Positions 9,065-18,710 of a stretch of 64,000 nt of DNA are shown piece after piece (the first letter of the stretch is position 1; the number at the start of each line of letters is the position of its first letter). The position numbers were made by a program, and so were the translations under genes. Origin of the DNA: Bartonella tribocorum. Lineage in GTDB: Bacteria; Pseudomonadota; Alphaproteobacteria; Rhizobiales; Rhizobiaceae. The notes beneath the pieces are model-generated. The model searched no databases, was not told the DNA's origin, and saw only the letters and a program-made list of their open reading frames with translations. Location of the stretch: assembly GCF_002777915.1 (NCBI RefSeq), contig NZ_NJGE01000001.1, forward strand, positions 188,849 to 252,848, read 5' to 3'.

Positions 9065-10636
9065 ATGGTGGATAAATTGAACTCTAAAGCTAGTTCCTTT
9101 AAAAGGGTTTCGGTAAATGTCCTGTCGGCAGAGAACATAATAAAGAATAGGATGACGGAGGGTGATGGGATTGTTTGTAGAAATGCTTCTATAGGGCATT
9201 CTATTGTTTCAGAAGAGGAGAGTGCGGCGGCTTTTATACGTGTTATGGCACAATTAAAGGCGCAGGTTGGTGTTGAAGCTTATGCCAGTTGGTTTGGTCG
9301 TGTAAAGCTTGCTGAGTATAGTCATACTCTTGTAAAGCTTTCTGTTCCTACCGCTTTTTTACGTTCATGGATTAATAATCACTATGGTTCTCTTTTGACT
9401 CATTTATGGAAACAAGAGAATTCAGCAATTCTTCGTGTTGAAGTCATCGTTCGCGGTATGGAACGTGTTTCAAGAGATGTTGTGTGTAAAGCAAGTGCAC
9501 CTTCTGTTGTGTTGGAAGAGCAGGCGACTTCATCTTTTGTTGAGAGTTGTGCAGAGCATTCAGTCAAGGTTTCTCAGGCGGGCGTTTTTGGCTCTCCACT
9601 TGATTCTCGTTATACTTTTGAAAGTTTTGTTGAGGGGGCTTCTAATCGTGTTGCTTTGGCAGCAGCGCGTTCAATTGCGGAGGGGCATAAGAGCGCTTTG
9701 CGTTTTAATCCTCTTTTTATTCACGCGTCTGTTGGTTTAGGAAAAACGCATTTGCTTCAAGCAATTGCTGCTTCTGCATTGAAGCGTTTAACCTCTGCGC
9801 GTGTTATTTATTTAACTGCTGAATATTTTATGTGGCGTTTTGCAACAGCTATTCGTGATAATGATGCTCTTTCTTTTAAAGAACAGCTTCGCGATATCGA
9901 CCTTTTGATTATTGATGATATGCAGTTTTTGCAGGGTAAGTCGATACAACATGAATTTTGCCATTTGCTTAATATGTTGCTTGATAGTGCAAAACAGGTT
10001 GTTGTCGCTGCAGATCGTCCACCAGCGGAATTAGAATCGCTAGATCTTCGTGTTCGCTCTCGTCTTCAAGGAGGGGTCGCCCTTGAAATTGAGGCACCAG
10101 ATTATGAAATGCGTTTGCAAATGTTACGCCAGCGGTTGAAGGTGGCGCAGCAAGATGATAGCATGATATCAATTTCTGATGATGTCTTGGAATATATTGC
10201 AAAAACGGTTTTAGGGTCGGGGCGCGATATTGAAGGTGCATTTAATCAGCTCCTATTTCGTCAATCTTTTGAGTCTGATTTGTCTTTAGAACGGATTGAT
10301 GAGCTATTAGGTCACTTGACACGTCCAGGTGAACCTAAACGCATTCGGATTGAAGAAATTCAGCGTACAGTAGCACGCCATTATAATGTTTCTAAACAGG
10401 ACTTGTTGTCTAATCGTCGAACACGTACGGTTGTAAAACCACGGCAAGTTGCAATGTATTTAGCGAAAGTGTTAACGCCTCGCTCGTTACCAGAAATAGG
10501 ACGCCGTTTTGGTGGGCGTGATCATACAACAGTTTTACATGCTGTGCGTAAAATTGAAGATTTGGTTTGTGGTGATCAGACTTTAGCAAAGGAACTGGAG
10601 TTACTTAAGCGGTTGATTGGAGAACAGGCTGTATAG
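9065..10636 (+). CDS. dnaA: Chromosomal replication initiator DnaA
   Basis: ATP-dependent initiator that binds DnaA boxes and opens the origin. The 523-aa protein has the N-terminal interaction domain, a variable linker, the AAA+ domain with Walker [10 protein letters not shown] (about residues 223-231) and Walker [10 protein letters not shown], and the C-terminal DNA-binding domain with the DnaA signature around [18 protein letters not shown]. An AGGA sequence precedes the ATG at 9065; the first 30-40 residues before the SAAAFIRVM segment are extra relative to many homologues, so a later start (ATG 9152) is possible. Followed by dnaN and recF. Confidence 0.96.
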   Translation: MVDKLNSKASSFKRVSVNVLSAENIIKNRMTEGDGIVCRNASIGHSIVSEEESAAAFIRVMAQLKAQVGVEAYASWFGRVKLAEYSHTLVKLSVPTAFLRSWINNHYGSLLTHLWKQENSAILRVEVIVRGMERVSRDVVCKASAPSVVLEEQATSSFVESCAEHSVKVSQAGVFGSPLDSRYTFESFVEGASNRVALAAARSIAEGHKSALRFNPLFIHASVGLGKTHLLQAIAASALKRLTSARVIYLTAEYFMWRFATAIRDNDALSFKEQLRDIDLLIIDDMQFLQGKSIQHEFCHLLNMLLDSAKQVVVAADRPPAELESLDLRVRSRLQGGVALEIEAPDYEMRLQMLRQRLKVAQQDDSMISISDDVLEYIAKTVLGSGRDIEGAFNQLLFRQSFESDLSLERIDELLGHLTRPGEPKRIRIEEIQRTVARHYNVSKQDLLSNRRTRTVVKPRQVAMYLAKVLTPRSLPEIGRRFGGRDHTTVLHAVRKIEDLVCGDQTLAKELELLKRLIGEQAV

Positions 10637-10826
10637 CATTTATCATTTCTTTCTTTGGAAAAACTTTAAGGGATTTAATGAAAGAATTTGTTTTTTCTTA
10701 TTACAGGAGTGACTTGCCATTTTAAAAGAGGTTTAATAAACTCTGGCAGATGATTCTTTAAAAAGGATCTGTTATCTTAGTTCTAAGGAATTCTTATAGT
10801 TTGTTGGTAAATCAGACGGGGCTTTT

Positions 10827-11948
10827 ATGCGTATTACAGTTGATCGCAATCAATTTCTCAAGTCTCTTGGTCGTGTCCACCGTGTGGTAGAGCGCCGTAA
10901 TACTGTTCCTATTTTATCGAATGTGCTGATTGATGCGGAAAATGGTCATGTGCAGTTAAAGACAACAGATCTTGATTTAGAGGTTACAGAATCTTTTACA
11001 GTTAATGTTGAACAAGCTGGAGCAACAACTGTTCCGGCACATTTGCTTTATGATATCATTCGGAAACTTCCTGATGACAATGAAGTTGTATTATCCGTCG
11101 ATGAGAATCAAGCGGGTACAATGTCCGTTGTTTCGGGTTGTGCGCATTTTCAGCTTCAATGTCTTCCTAAAACAGATTTTCCAGAGTCACTTCCAGGGCA
11201 GTTTGGTTATCGCTTTTCTCTATCGGCATCAGGGTTGAAACATTTGCTCGATTGTACGCAATTTGCCATTTCTACGGAAGAAACCCGCTATTATCTTAAT
11301 GGTATTTACTTTCATGTTGTGAATGATGATGTTGTGAAACTGCGTTTGGTTGCGACTGATGGTCATCGTTTGGCCCAAGTTGAGATGGAAGCTCCTTCAG
11401 GAGTTGAGGGAATGCCCGGTGTTATTGTTCCTCGTAAAGCCGTAGGGGAGTTGCAAAAACTTCTTTCAGAAGAAAATGATGGTGACGTATGTATAGAGCT
11501 TTCAGAGACAAAGATTCGTTTTTCTGTAGGCTCTGTGATTTTTACATCAAAGTTAATTGATGGAACATTTCCAGATTATCAACGTGTTATCCCTCTTGGC
11601 AATGATAAGGAATTAGTTGTTAATAGGCAGAGTTTTTCTTCTGCAGTTGATCGTGTTTCAACGATTTCAAGTGATCGGGGGCGTGCTGTTAAGTTAACGA
11701 TTGAGCATGGACAGTTAAGGCTTGTTGTTAATAGTCCTGATTCGGGCAGTGCGGAAGATCAATTATCTGTAACTTACACATCGGAACCCCTTGAGATAGG
11801 GTTTAATTCACGTTATCTTTTAGATATTGCTGGGCAGCTTTCAAGCGATGAGATGGTTTTTATGTTGGCTGAAGCTGGAGCACCAGCTCTGATTCGTGAT
11901 AATGATGATGCGAATGTGCTCTATGTGCTGATGCCTATTCGCGTTTAA
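10827..11948 (+). CDS. dnaN: DNA polymerase III beta sliding clamp
   Basis: Ring-shaped dimer that tethers the replicative polymerase to DNA. The 373-aa protein has the usual three repeated clamp domains; recognisable segments are MRITVDRNQFLKSL at the N-terminus, RRNTVPILSNVLI, and the C-terminal YVLMPIRV that ends nearly all beta clamps. It starts 190 bases after dnaA and precedes recF by 11 bases. Confidence 0.96.
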   Translation: MRITVDRNQFLKSLGRVHRVVERRNTVPILSNVLIDAENGHVQLKTTDLDLEVTESFTVNVEQAGATTVPAHLLYDIIRKLPDDNEVVLSVDENQAGTMSVVSGCAHFQLQCLPKTDFPESLPGQFGYRFSLSASGLKHLLDCTQFAISTEETRYYLNGIYFHVVNDDVVKLRLVATDGHRLAQVEMEAPSGVEGMPGVIVPRKAVGELQKLLSEENDGDVCIELSETKIRFSVGSVIFTSKLIDGTFPDYQRVIPLGNDKELVVNRQSFSSAVDRVSTISSDRGRAVKLTIEHGQLRLVVNSPDSGSAEDQLSVTYTSEPLEIGFNSRYLLDIAGQLSSDEMVFMLAEAGAPALIRDNDDANVLYVLMPIRV

Positions 11949-11959
11949 GGGCAATTGTT

Positions 11960-13102
11960 TTGCAATGCATGGAAAGTCATGTGCACAAAGTGTCTGTGAG
12001 GCAGCTGAAGCTTTTACGTTATCGCAATTATTCTTTTTTTAATATTGATTTTTCGGGTCAACATGTGGTTTTCACTGGCCACAACGGTGCGGGTAAGACA
12101 AATCTTTTAGAGGCGTTATCTTTTCTTTCTCCGGGTCGTGGTTTGCGACGGGCTGCATATTCTGAGGTTAGCTTTATAAATGGGGGTGGTGAAGGATTTG
12201 TTGTATTTGCATGTCTTGAATGTGATCTTTATGGTGAAGTAAAGATTGGTACTGCTTTAGAGGTTAGCGATAACAGTCGCAAGGTCCATATCAATGGTGT
12301 GAATGAGCCAAGCGATTGCTTAACAGATTACTGCCATATTAGTATTTTAACACCATCTATGGATGGTCTTTTTACAGGTCCTTCGCTTGAGCGCCGTCGT
12401 TTTTTGGATCGTATGGTTTTGGCGATTGATCCTTTACATAGTCGCCGCATAGCCGATTATGATAGAGCGATGCGTGCACGGAATCGTTTGTTTTTGGATG
12501 GCAATGAAGATTATGCTTGGTTTAATGCTTTAGAAAAGCAGATGGCAGAATTGGCGACAGCTATTTCTGCGGCACGTATTGATGTTATTCGGCTTTTAAA
12601 TGACATGTTTACACAAATGCCATCTCAGATACCTTTTCCACGAGCTTTTTTGCAAATTGATGGTTTTTTAGAAACAGCTCTTGGTGAAATATCAGCGACT
12701 GAAGTTGAAGAGCAATTTTGTGATCTGTTGCGGCGTAATCGCGCAATGGATCGTGCTGCTGGGCGGACATTAGAAGGCCCACATCGCACAGATTTACAAG
12801 TTTTTTATGCGGATAAAAATAGAGCAGCAACATCTTGTTCAACAGGTGAGCAAAAAGCGTTACTGACAGGTTTGGTTTTGTGTCATGCACGTCTAACAGG
12901 TATGATCTCGCAAAGGGCTCCCATTCTTTTACTTGATGAAATGGCTGCGCATCTTGATGCATATCGACGGGCTGCTTTATTTGATATTCTTGATGATTTA
13001 GCTGTGCAAACATTTATGACAGGAACAGACCGTCTTTTATTTAATGACTTAAAAGGACGCGCAGAATTTTTTGAGATTAAGGATGGCTCTTTATTGCTGT
13101 AA
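11960..13102 (+). CDS. recF: DNA replication and repair protein RecF
   Basis: SMC-like ATPase that helps load RecA at gaps and supports restart of stalled forks. The 380-aa protein has Walker A in GHNGAGKTNLLEA (about residues 40-52), the SPGRGLR segment, the STGEQKALL signature and a Walker B ILLLDEMAAHLD. Its start lies 11 bases after dnaN, so translation is probably coupled; ATG codons at residues 1 and 4 are both possible starts. Confidence 0.95.
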   Translation: MQCMESHVHKVSVRQLKLLRYRNYSFFNIDFSGQHVVFTGHNGAGKTNLLEALSFLSPGRGLRRAAYSEVSFINGGGEGFVVFACLECDLYGEVKIGTALEVSDNSRKVHINGVNEPSDCLTDYCHISILTPSMDGLFTGPSLERRRFLDRMVLAIDPLHSRRIADYDRAMRARNRLFLDGNEDYAWFNALEKQMAELATAISAARIDVIRLLNDMFTQMPSQIPFPRAFLQIDGFLETALGEISATEVEEQFCDLLRRNRAMDRAAGRTLEGPHRTDLQVFYADKNRAATSCSTGEQKALLTGLVLCHARLTGMISQRAPILLLDEMAAHLDAYRRAALFDILDDLAVQTFMTGTDRLLFNDLKGRAEFFEIKDGSLLL

Positions 13103-13155
13103 AAAACATGCTAAATACTTTTAATTAAGTGATGATCAAGAAGAAAAGGCTTGCT

Positions 13156-13605
13156 ATGTCTGTTATGATAACGATTTTAAATGGTCCTAATTTAAATTTT
13201 TTGGGTCAACGTGAGCCAGAAATTTATGGAACTGAAACTCTAGAAGATATTGAAAAAAATTGCAGAGAATGGGCAAAAAGAGCAGATGCTACCATAAATT
13301 TTTATCAAAGTAACTATGAGGGTCAGCTCGTAGAATGGATACAGGAAGCAATAGGGTTAAGTTCTGGATTGATCATCAACCCAGCAGCTTACAGTCATAC
13401 ATCCGTTGCGCTTCTTGATGCTCTAAAAATGTTCTCAGGACCGAAAGTAGAAGTTCACTTATCCCATATTTATCAACGTGAAGCTTTTCGTCATCATTCT
13501 TATACATCTGCAGGTGTGGATGCTATCATAAGTGGTTGCGGAAGTGATGGATATTGGTTTGCACTCGAGTATATTGCAAAACAATTAATAAATTGTAAAA
13601 GGTAA
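13156..13605 (+). CDS. aroQ: 3-dehydroquinate dehydratase, type II
   Basis: Dehydrates 3-dehydroquinate to 3-dehydroshikimate in the shikimate pathway; forms cytosolic dodecamers. Family motifs are ILNGPNLNFLG at the N-terminus (with the catalytic loop following), INPAAYSHTSVAL and EVHLSHIYQREAFRHHSY. The frame is open from an ATG at 13129, but the ATG at 13156 has an upstream AAGGC ribosome site and gives the normal length of 149 aa. It stands alone between recF and the cyo operon. Confidence 0.93.
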   Translation: MSVMITILNGPNLNFLGQREPEIYGTETLEDIEKNCREWAKRADATINFYQSNYEGQLVEWIQEAIGLSSGLIINPAAYSHTSVALLDALKMFSGPKVEVHLSHIYQREAFRHHSYTSAGVDAIISGCGSDGYWFALEYIAKQLINCKR

Positions 13606-13729
13606 AGAGTGAGTGTTGGATAAGAGTGATATAGGCATTGAATTCGCTTGATAATTATTTTCAAATCTGTACAATACGAGGTATTATATTTATGACAATT
13701 TTTAGTGCGTATGACGGGGGTAAATAAAG

Positions 13730-14701
13730 ATGAAAAGCTGTGTTAGACTATTAGAGATGCTTGTGATTTTAGGGGGAACGCTGCTTTTGTCTGGTTGTAA
13801 AATGGATGTCCTTCAGCCATCAGGTTATGTCGCACGTCAACAACTCATTTTGATTGTTGTTTGTGTGCTTGTTATGCTTTGCGTTGTCATTCCGGTCATG
13901 GTGAGTGTGGTATTTTTAGCGATAAAATATCGTGCATCGAATACGAAAGCGAACTATTCTCCTGATTGGGCGCATTCAAATAAAATTGAAGCTTTAATGT
14001 GGGGTATTCCAATTGTAATCGTAATGGTTTTAGGTTCATTAACAGCTTATTATACCTATAAGCTTGAGCCTGCAAATCCTCTTCCAGTAGAGGTTGTGGG
14101 TGAAGGAAAGCCATTGCAGATTGATGCTGTCGCTCTTGATTGGAAATGGGTTTTTATTTATCCTCAATATGGCGTTGCATCGATCAATGAAATTTACGCG
14201 CCTGAAGGACGTCAAGTTTTATTGCAATTGACGTCAGAAAATTCTGTCAATGCCTTTTGGGTTCCTAAATTGGGTACAGTTCTTTACGCTATGCCGCAGA
14301 TGAATGCTAAGTTGCATTTGATTGCTGAAGAACAGGGAGTATTCAAAGGAACCTCAGCAAATTACAGCGGCGATGGTTTTTCAGGGATGCGGTTTAAATG
14401 GCATTCTGTGTCTTCGCAGGATTTTGAAGATTGGATTGTAAAAGCTCGGGCTAGTGGTCGAGCACTTGATCGTACATCTTATCGTCAACTTTCTATTGCG
14501 CCTCGTATGGGTGATATCGCTGCGAAGGAAAAAGATGCCGAAGTTCGTTATTTTGCACCTGTTGAGAAGCGGCTTTACTATCGTATTGTTAATCGGTGTG
14601 TCGATGAAAATACGGTATGTAATGAAGATTTAATGAAGCGTGCTGCTGCTCAGACACTGTGGGGTGCACTTTGTTCAGTGTTTGATCCTGATGTTATTTA
14701 A
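13730..14701 (+). CDS. cyoA: Cytochrome o ubiquinol oxidase subunit II
   Basis: Quinol-oxidase subunit II, anchored in the inner membrane with a periplasmic cupredoxin-like domain. The N-terminus is a lipoprotein signal with lipobox LLLSGC (about residues 18-23), followed by two membrane spans (about 43-65 and 85-108). The periplasmic domain keeps WKWVFIYP and NAFWVPKLG but lacks the CuA ligands, which separates quinol oxidases from cytochrome c oxidases. It is the first gene of cyoABCD; 74 bases separate it from cyoB. Confidence 0.94.
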   Translation: MKSCVRLLEMLVILGGTLLLSGCKMDVLQPSGYVARQQLILIVVCVLVMLCVVIPVMVSVVFLAIKYRASNTKANYSPDWAHSNKIEALMWGIPIVIVMVLGSLTAYYTYKLEPANPLPVEVVGEGKPLQIDAVALDWKWVFIYPQYGVASINEIYAPEGRQVLLQLTSENSVNAFWVPKLGTVLYAMPQMNAKLHLIAEEQGVFKGTSANYSGDGFSGMRFKWHSVSSQDFEDWIVKARASGRALDRTSYRQLSIAPRMGDIAAKEKDAEVRYFAPVEKRLYYRIVNRCVDENTVCNEDLMKRAAAQTLWGALCSVFDPDVI

Positions 14702-14775
14702 GGATCAATAGAGGAAGAGCCCTTTTAATATAAGGTTTCTTTTAAACTTGAATTTCATTTGAAATGGGTTGAGAA

Positions 14776-16794
14776 ATGTTTGGAAGACTTACAGATCCTA
14801 CGGCAGGTGCTTTTCATGCGCTTGCACATGAACCAATCGTTTTGTATACATGTATCGCGATTGTTGTGGTTGGTTTAATTGCTGTTATTGCTTTAACAGC
14901 ACTTGGGTGGTGGGGGATTTTATGGCGAAATTGGATTACCACTGTTGATCATAAACGCATTGGTATTATGTATATTGTTCTTGGAATTATTATGCTTGTT
15001 CGCGGTTTTGCGGACGCGCTTATGATGCGAACACATCAAGCTTTAGCTCTTGGGAGTGAAACAGCAGGTTATTTGCCCCCTGAGCATTTTGATCAAATTT
15101 TTTCGGCACATGGCACGATCATGATTTTTTTCATGGCCACACCTATTTTATTTGGACTTTTTAATTATCTTATACCGCTTCAAATTGGTGCGCGTGATGT
15201 TGCTTTTCCCTTTGCAAATAATCTAGGTTTTTGGATTACGGCAGCAGGGGCGATTTTGCTTAATATATCCTTAGGTGTTGGAAATTTTGGTCGGGGTGGT
15301 TGGTTGATGTATCCACCTTTTACAGAATTGCAAACAAGTCCAGATACAGGGGTAGATTATTATTTATGGTCTCTTCAGCTTTCTGGTATTGCGACAACAA
15401 TGGGGGCAGTCAATTTTATTGCAACAATGATTAAAATGCGTGCTCCTGGAATGACAATGATGAGAATGCCTGTTTTTTGTTGGAGTGCTTTTGTCAGCAA
15501 TGTTCTTATTGTCGTTATTTATCCTGTCTTAACTGTCGCTTTTGCACTCTTGGCATGTGATCGTTATTTGAATATGAATTTCTTTACCAATGTTGGTGGT
15601 GGAAATCCAATGGTGTGGATTAATTATGTTTGGGTTTTTGGCCACCCTGAAGTGTATGTTTTGGTTGTTCCTGCTTTTGGCATTGTGTCTGAAGTTGTTT
15701 CAACTTTTTCTTCAAAACGCCTTTTTGGTTATACTTCAATGGTATGGGCAATGTTGGTTATTTTAATTCTTTCGCTTCTTGTTTGGGGACATCATTTCTT
15801 TACAATGGGTGGCGGTGAAGCTGTAAATACCTTCTTTAGCATTGCGACGATGATCATCTCGGTTCCAACGGGTGTGAAAGTCTTTAATTGGCTGCTTACG
15901 ATGTATAAAGGACGGATTCGCTTTGAGCCTCCGATGCTTTGGTGCATGGGAATGATCTTTACGTTTGTTGGTGGTGGGTTAACCGGTGTTTTATTATCTA
16001 TTGTGCCTGCTGATTGGCAGTTTCATAATTCGCTCTTTTTGATCGCGCATTTCCATCATACAATTATTGGAGGTGTGGTTTTTGCTTATTTAGCAGGGCT
16101 TGCTTTTTGGTTTCCAAAAGCTTTTGGTTATAAACCAAATCGCATATTAGGTATTGCCTCTTTCTGGTGTTGGTTTATCGGTTTTTACCTTGCCTTTTTT
16201 CCCGTTTATGCGCTTGGTTTAATGGGGGCAACGCGTCGTCTTCAGCATTACATGGAACCTAGTTGGCAACCAATGTTTGTTATTGCTGCTCTAGGTGCTT
16301 TTATTATCTTACTTGGTATTCTTTGTTTTGTGTTACAGGTTGTTTTGGCGATTTGGTACGGTATTAAGCATAAAGGTCACTTACCAGTAACATTAAATGA
16401 TTCTTGGGGTGATGCACGTACACTTGAATGGTTTGCCTCTTCACCGCCTCCTTCCTATAATTTTGCTCTCCTTCCCAAGATACAGTCTGATGATGCTTAT
16501 TGGAATATGAAGAAAAGTGGTTATCAACGCCCGACAAGTGGATTTACAAAAATTCATATGCCATCGAATACGTCAGCTGGAATTATTGCTGGCTTCTTCT
16601 CATTAGTTGTTGGTTTTGCACTTGTTTGGCATATTTGGTGGCTGGTTGCGATCGGGCTGGTTGGTTTTATTGCAACGCTTGTGTGTCATTCATTAACAGG
16701 TGATCACCATGGTTACTATATTCCAGCTGAAGAAGTGCAAAAGACTGAAGATGCCTTTGCAACTGTTCTTAAAGAACAAGGAGTGACAGTATGA
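14776..16794 (+). CDS. cyoB: Cytochrome o ubiquinol oxidase subunit I
   Basis: Catalytic heme-copper subunit that reduces oxygen to water with electrons from ubiquinol and pumps protons. The 672-aa protein has about 15 hydrophobic segments. The CuB histidine and cross-linked tyrosine lie in VWVFGHPEVYVL, the two further CuB histidines in WGHHFFTMGG, and the heme-ligand pair in LIAHFHHTIIGG. Its stop overlaps the cyoC start by four bases (ATGA). Confidence 0.97.
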   Translation: MFGRLTDPTAGAFHALAHEPIVLYTCIAIVVVGLIAVIALTALGWWGILWRNWITTVDHKRIGIMYIVLGIIMLVRGFADALMMRTHQALALGSETAGYLPPEHFDQIFSAHGTIMIFFMATPILFGLFNYLIPLQIGARDVAFPFANNLGFWITAAGAILLNISLGVGNFGRGGWLMYPPFTELQTSPDTGVDYYLWSLQLSGIATTMGAVNFIATMIKMRAPGMTMMRMPVFCWSAFVSNVLIVVIYPVLTVAFALLACDRYLNMNFFTNVGGGNPMVWINYVWVFGHPEVYVLVVPAFGIVSEVVSTFSSKRLFGYTSMVWAMLVILILSLLVWGHHFFTMGGGEAVNTFFSIATMIISVPTGVKVFNWLLTMYKGRIRFEPPMLWCMGMIFTFVGGGLTGVLLSIVPADWQFHNSLFLIAHFHHTIIGGVVFAYLAGLAFWFPKAFGYKPNRILGIASFWCWFIGFYLAFFPVYALGLMGATRRLQHYMEPSWQPMFVIAALGAFIILLGILCFVLQVVLAIWYGIKHKGHLPVTLNDSWGDARTLEWFASSPPPSYNFALLPKIQSDDAYWNMKKSGYQRPTSGFTKIHMPSNTSAGIIAGFFSLVVGFALVWHIWWLVAIGLVGFIATLVCHSLTGDHHGYYIPAEEVQKTEDAFATVLKEQGVTV

Positions 16795-17459
16795 GTGCTG
16801 TAACAATGAATAATGCGAGTACTGTGGATGAACTTCACCACGATAGTAGCTCAGTAATGACGTTTGGTTTTTGGGTCTATATTCTTTCAGACTTGATTCT
16901 TTTTTCGACACTTTTTTCGAGTTTTGCTGTCTTTTCTGCTTCTTATGGTGGTGGTAAAGCGGGCAATGAGTTTATAGATTTAAAGTTTGTTTTGGTTGAG
17001 ACCGCTTTCTTATTGTTTTCATCCGTTACTTATGGCTTTACAATGGTACAGGCACATAAAAACAATATTAGTGGTGTGCGTTTATGGATGGCTATTACCT
17101 TTATATTTGGGTGTTGCTTCATTGCGATGGAACTTTACGAATTTCATGAATTGCTGGGTGAGGTCTTTTATTACGATCCAAATGCTTATGCGGGTATTGA
17201 TCCTGCAACAGGGTTGCAGCTTTTTGGGCGGGAAATTCTCTCTGCTTATTGGTCTGCATTTTTTGCTTTGGTTGGCACGCATGGTCTTCACGTAAGTGTA
17301 GGTCTTCTTTGGATGGTTGTGATGTTTTTTCATCTTCGTCGCAATGGCTTAGATCAAAATAATAAAACACGTTTAGCATGTCTTTCCATTTTTTGGCATT
17401 TACTTGATATTGTATGGGTTGGTGTTTTCACCATGGTTTATCTATTAGGAGCGTTGTGA
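16791..17459 (+). CDS. cyoC: Cytochrome o ubiquinol oxidase subunit III
   Basis: Five-span membrane subunit of the quinol oxidase. The 222-aa protein shows FGFWVYILSDLILFSTLF at its first span and FFALVGTHGLHVSVGLLWM near the fourth, both characteristic. It overlaps cyoB by four bases, and its stop shares one base with the cyoD start, so the three genes look translationally coupled. Confidence 0.95.
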   Translation: MSAVTMNNASTVDELHHDSSSVMTFGFWVYILSDLILFSTLFSSFAVFSASYGGGKAGNEFIDLKFVLVETAFLLFSSVTYGFTMVQAHKNNISGVRLWMAITFIFGCCFIAMELYEFHELLGEVFYYDPNAYAGIDPATGLQLFGREILSAYWSAFFALVGTHGLHVSVGLLWMVVMFFHLRRNGLDQNNKTRLACLSIFWHLLDIVWVGVFTMVYLLGAL

Positions 17460-18307
17460 TGAGCATGCAAAATGAAACACATGGTCCCAGTACTGGTTCC
17501 TATTTGGTTGGCTTTATTCTGGCTGTATTTTTCACCTTGGGTTCTTTTATTCCTGTGATGTATGGAATGATGGAAAGTTGGGCAATTAGTACAAAGGTTG
17601 TGTATCTTATAGGGATGGCAATTATTCAGATTATCGTACAAATTGTTTTCTTTTTACACTTGAACTCTGGTCCAGATGCCAAGTGGAATTTAAGTGCTTT
17701 ATGGTTTGCTGCTATTTGCGTTTTTGTTATTATTGGAGGTACGTGGTGGGCTATTTCCCATTTGAATTATAATATGATGGGTGGCTCAGGGCGTGTTATT
17801 GAACCTGAAATATCGGGTATAGATGATTCTTCAGTATCTGAGCAGCTGTCAAACAAAGATATATCCGTAAGAAAACAACCAGAAAAGATGCTGGACTCAG
17901 AAATGTCTATGGAGAAAATTCCAAATATACAAACTCCTGTAGATCAAGTACCTAGTTCAGAAGTGCCTACAGGGCAAGTCCCAAGTATGCAAACTCCTGT
18001 AGATCAAGTACCTGGTTCAGAAGTGCCTACAGGGCAAGTCCCAAGTATGCAAACTCCTGTAGATCAAGTACCTGGTTCAGAAGTGCCCATGGAGCAAGCT
18101 CCAAATATGCAAGCTCCTGTAGATCAAGTACCTGGTTCAGAAGTGCCCATGGAGCAAGTTCCAAGTATGCAAGCTCCTGTAGATCAAGTACCTGGTTCAG
18201 AAGTGCCCATGGAGCAAGTTCCAAGTATGCAAGCTCCTGTAGATCAAGTACCTGGTTCAGAGGTGCCCATGGAGCAAGCTCCAAATATGCACTCTCCTGT
18301 AGAATAA
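17459..18307 (+). CDS. cyoD: Cytochrome o ubiquinol oxidase subunit IV with a long tandem-repeat tail
   Basis: The first 110 or so residues are a normal CyoD: three membrane spans (about residues 13-34, 42-63 and 74-97), including IVQIVFFLHLN. The start is the ATG at 17459 overlapping the cyoC stop. The protein then runs on to 282 aa, more than twice the usual length of about 110-130. The extra 170 residues are hydrophilic, rich in Pro, Val, Ser, Gln and Glu, and mostly consist of six 20-residue repeats (DQVPGSEVPMEQ-type). Given the family's three-span topology the tail should face the periplasm, but that is inferred. Its function is unknown. Confidence 0.92.
   Translation: MSMQNETHGPSTGSYLVGFILAVFFTLGSFIPVMYGMMESWAISTKVVYLIGMAIIQIIVQIVFFLHLNSGPDAKWNLSALWFAAICVFVIIGGTWWAISHLNYNMMGGSGRVIEPEISGIDDSSVSEQLSNKDISVRKQPEKMLDSEMSMEKIPNIQTPVDQVPSSEVPTGQVPSMQTPVDQVPGSEVPTGQVPSMQTPVDQVPGSEVPMEQAPNMQAPVDQVPGSEVPMEQVPSMQAPVDQVPGSEVPMEQVPSMQAPVDQVPGSEVPMEQAPNMHSPVE
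17912..18305 (+). repeat. 60-bp in-frame tandem repeat (minisatellite) inside cyoD
   Basis: Six consecutive 60-bp units fill 17941-18300, with a partial divergent unit before and a truncated end after. Two sub-types alternate in blocks: units with TGQVPSMQTP come first, units with MEQ(V/A)P(S/N)MQAP later. Units 4 and 5 (18121-18240) are nearly identical, which points to recent duplication. Confidence 0.96.
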
Positions 18308-18710
18308 TTGTGAGAAATACCTGTGGAGCTGATGCTGTATGTATCAGCTCTACAGGAGGTGTTGCAAAGATTCGTAGGATATGAAGTGAGGGCGAGGTGT
18401 AAGATATCAGTGGAATGAGTATTATGATTTGAATATACTTTTATTTTTAACAAGATGGTCATTGAGTATTTAGTCAAGCTTTAATTTTTTCAGAAAAATA
18501 GCTATTTGTAGAATATAAAAGGAATGGTGTTTGTACAATTCAATACAAAGAAAGGGAGTGTGCAAAACAAGTTTTTATGTTGTGTGAGGTAAGGCTACGA
18601 AAAAGTAGCATTTTAGTTTTACAGGATTTATATTAAAGAGAGCATTGAAGTTATTTGTAGTAGTAATGTGTAATTGAAATCGACAATTTAGAAAATAATC
18701 AGAAAACTTG
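18308..18710. other. Spacer between cyoD and gpsA, with one hairpin
   Basis: No gene seen. An imperfect stem (TGTGGAGCTGAT at 18322-18333 with ATCAGCTCTACA at 18343-18354) follows the cyoD stop by 15 bases but has no T-run, so it may be an RNA-stabilising or rho-dependent end rather than a classical terminator. The rest is AT-rich. Confidence 0.45.

Noticed and set aside
18027..18284. Open frame on the minus strand across the cyoD repeats
   Set aside because: It is a by-product of the 60-bp repeat; the plus strand encodes the known CyoD frame with its overlap to cyoC.
17912..18305. CRISPR-like periodic repeat
   Set aside because: There are no unique spacers; the 60-bp units are contiguous and in frame within a gene.
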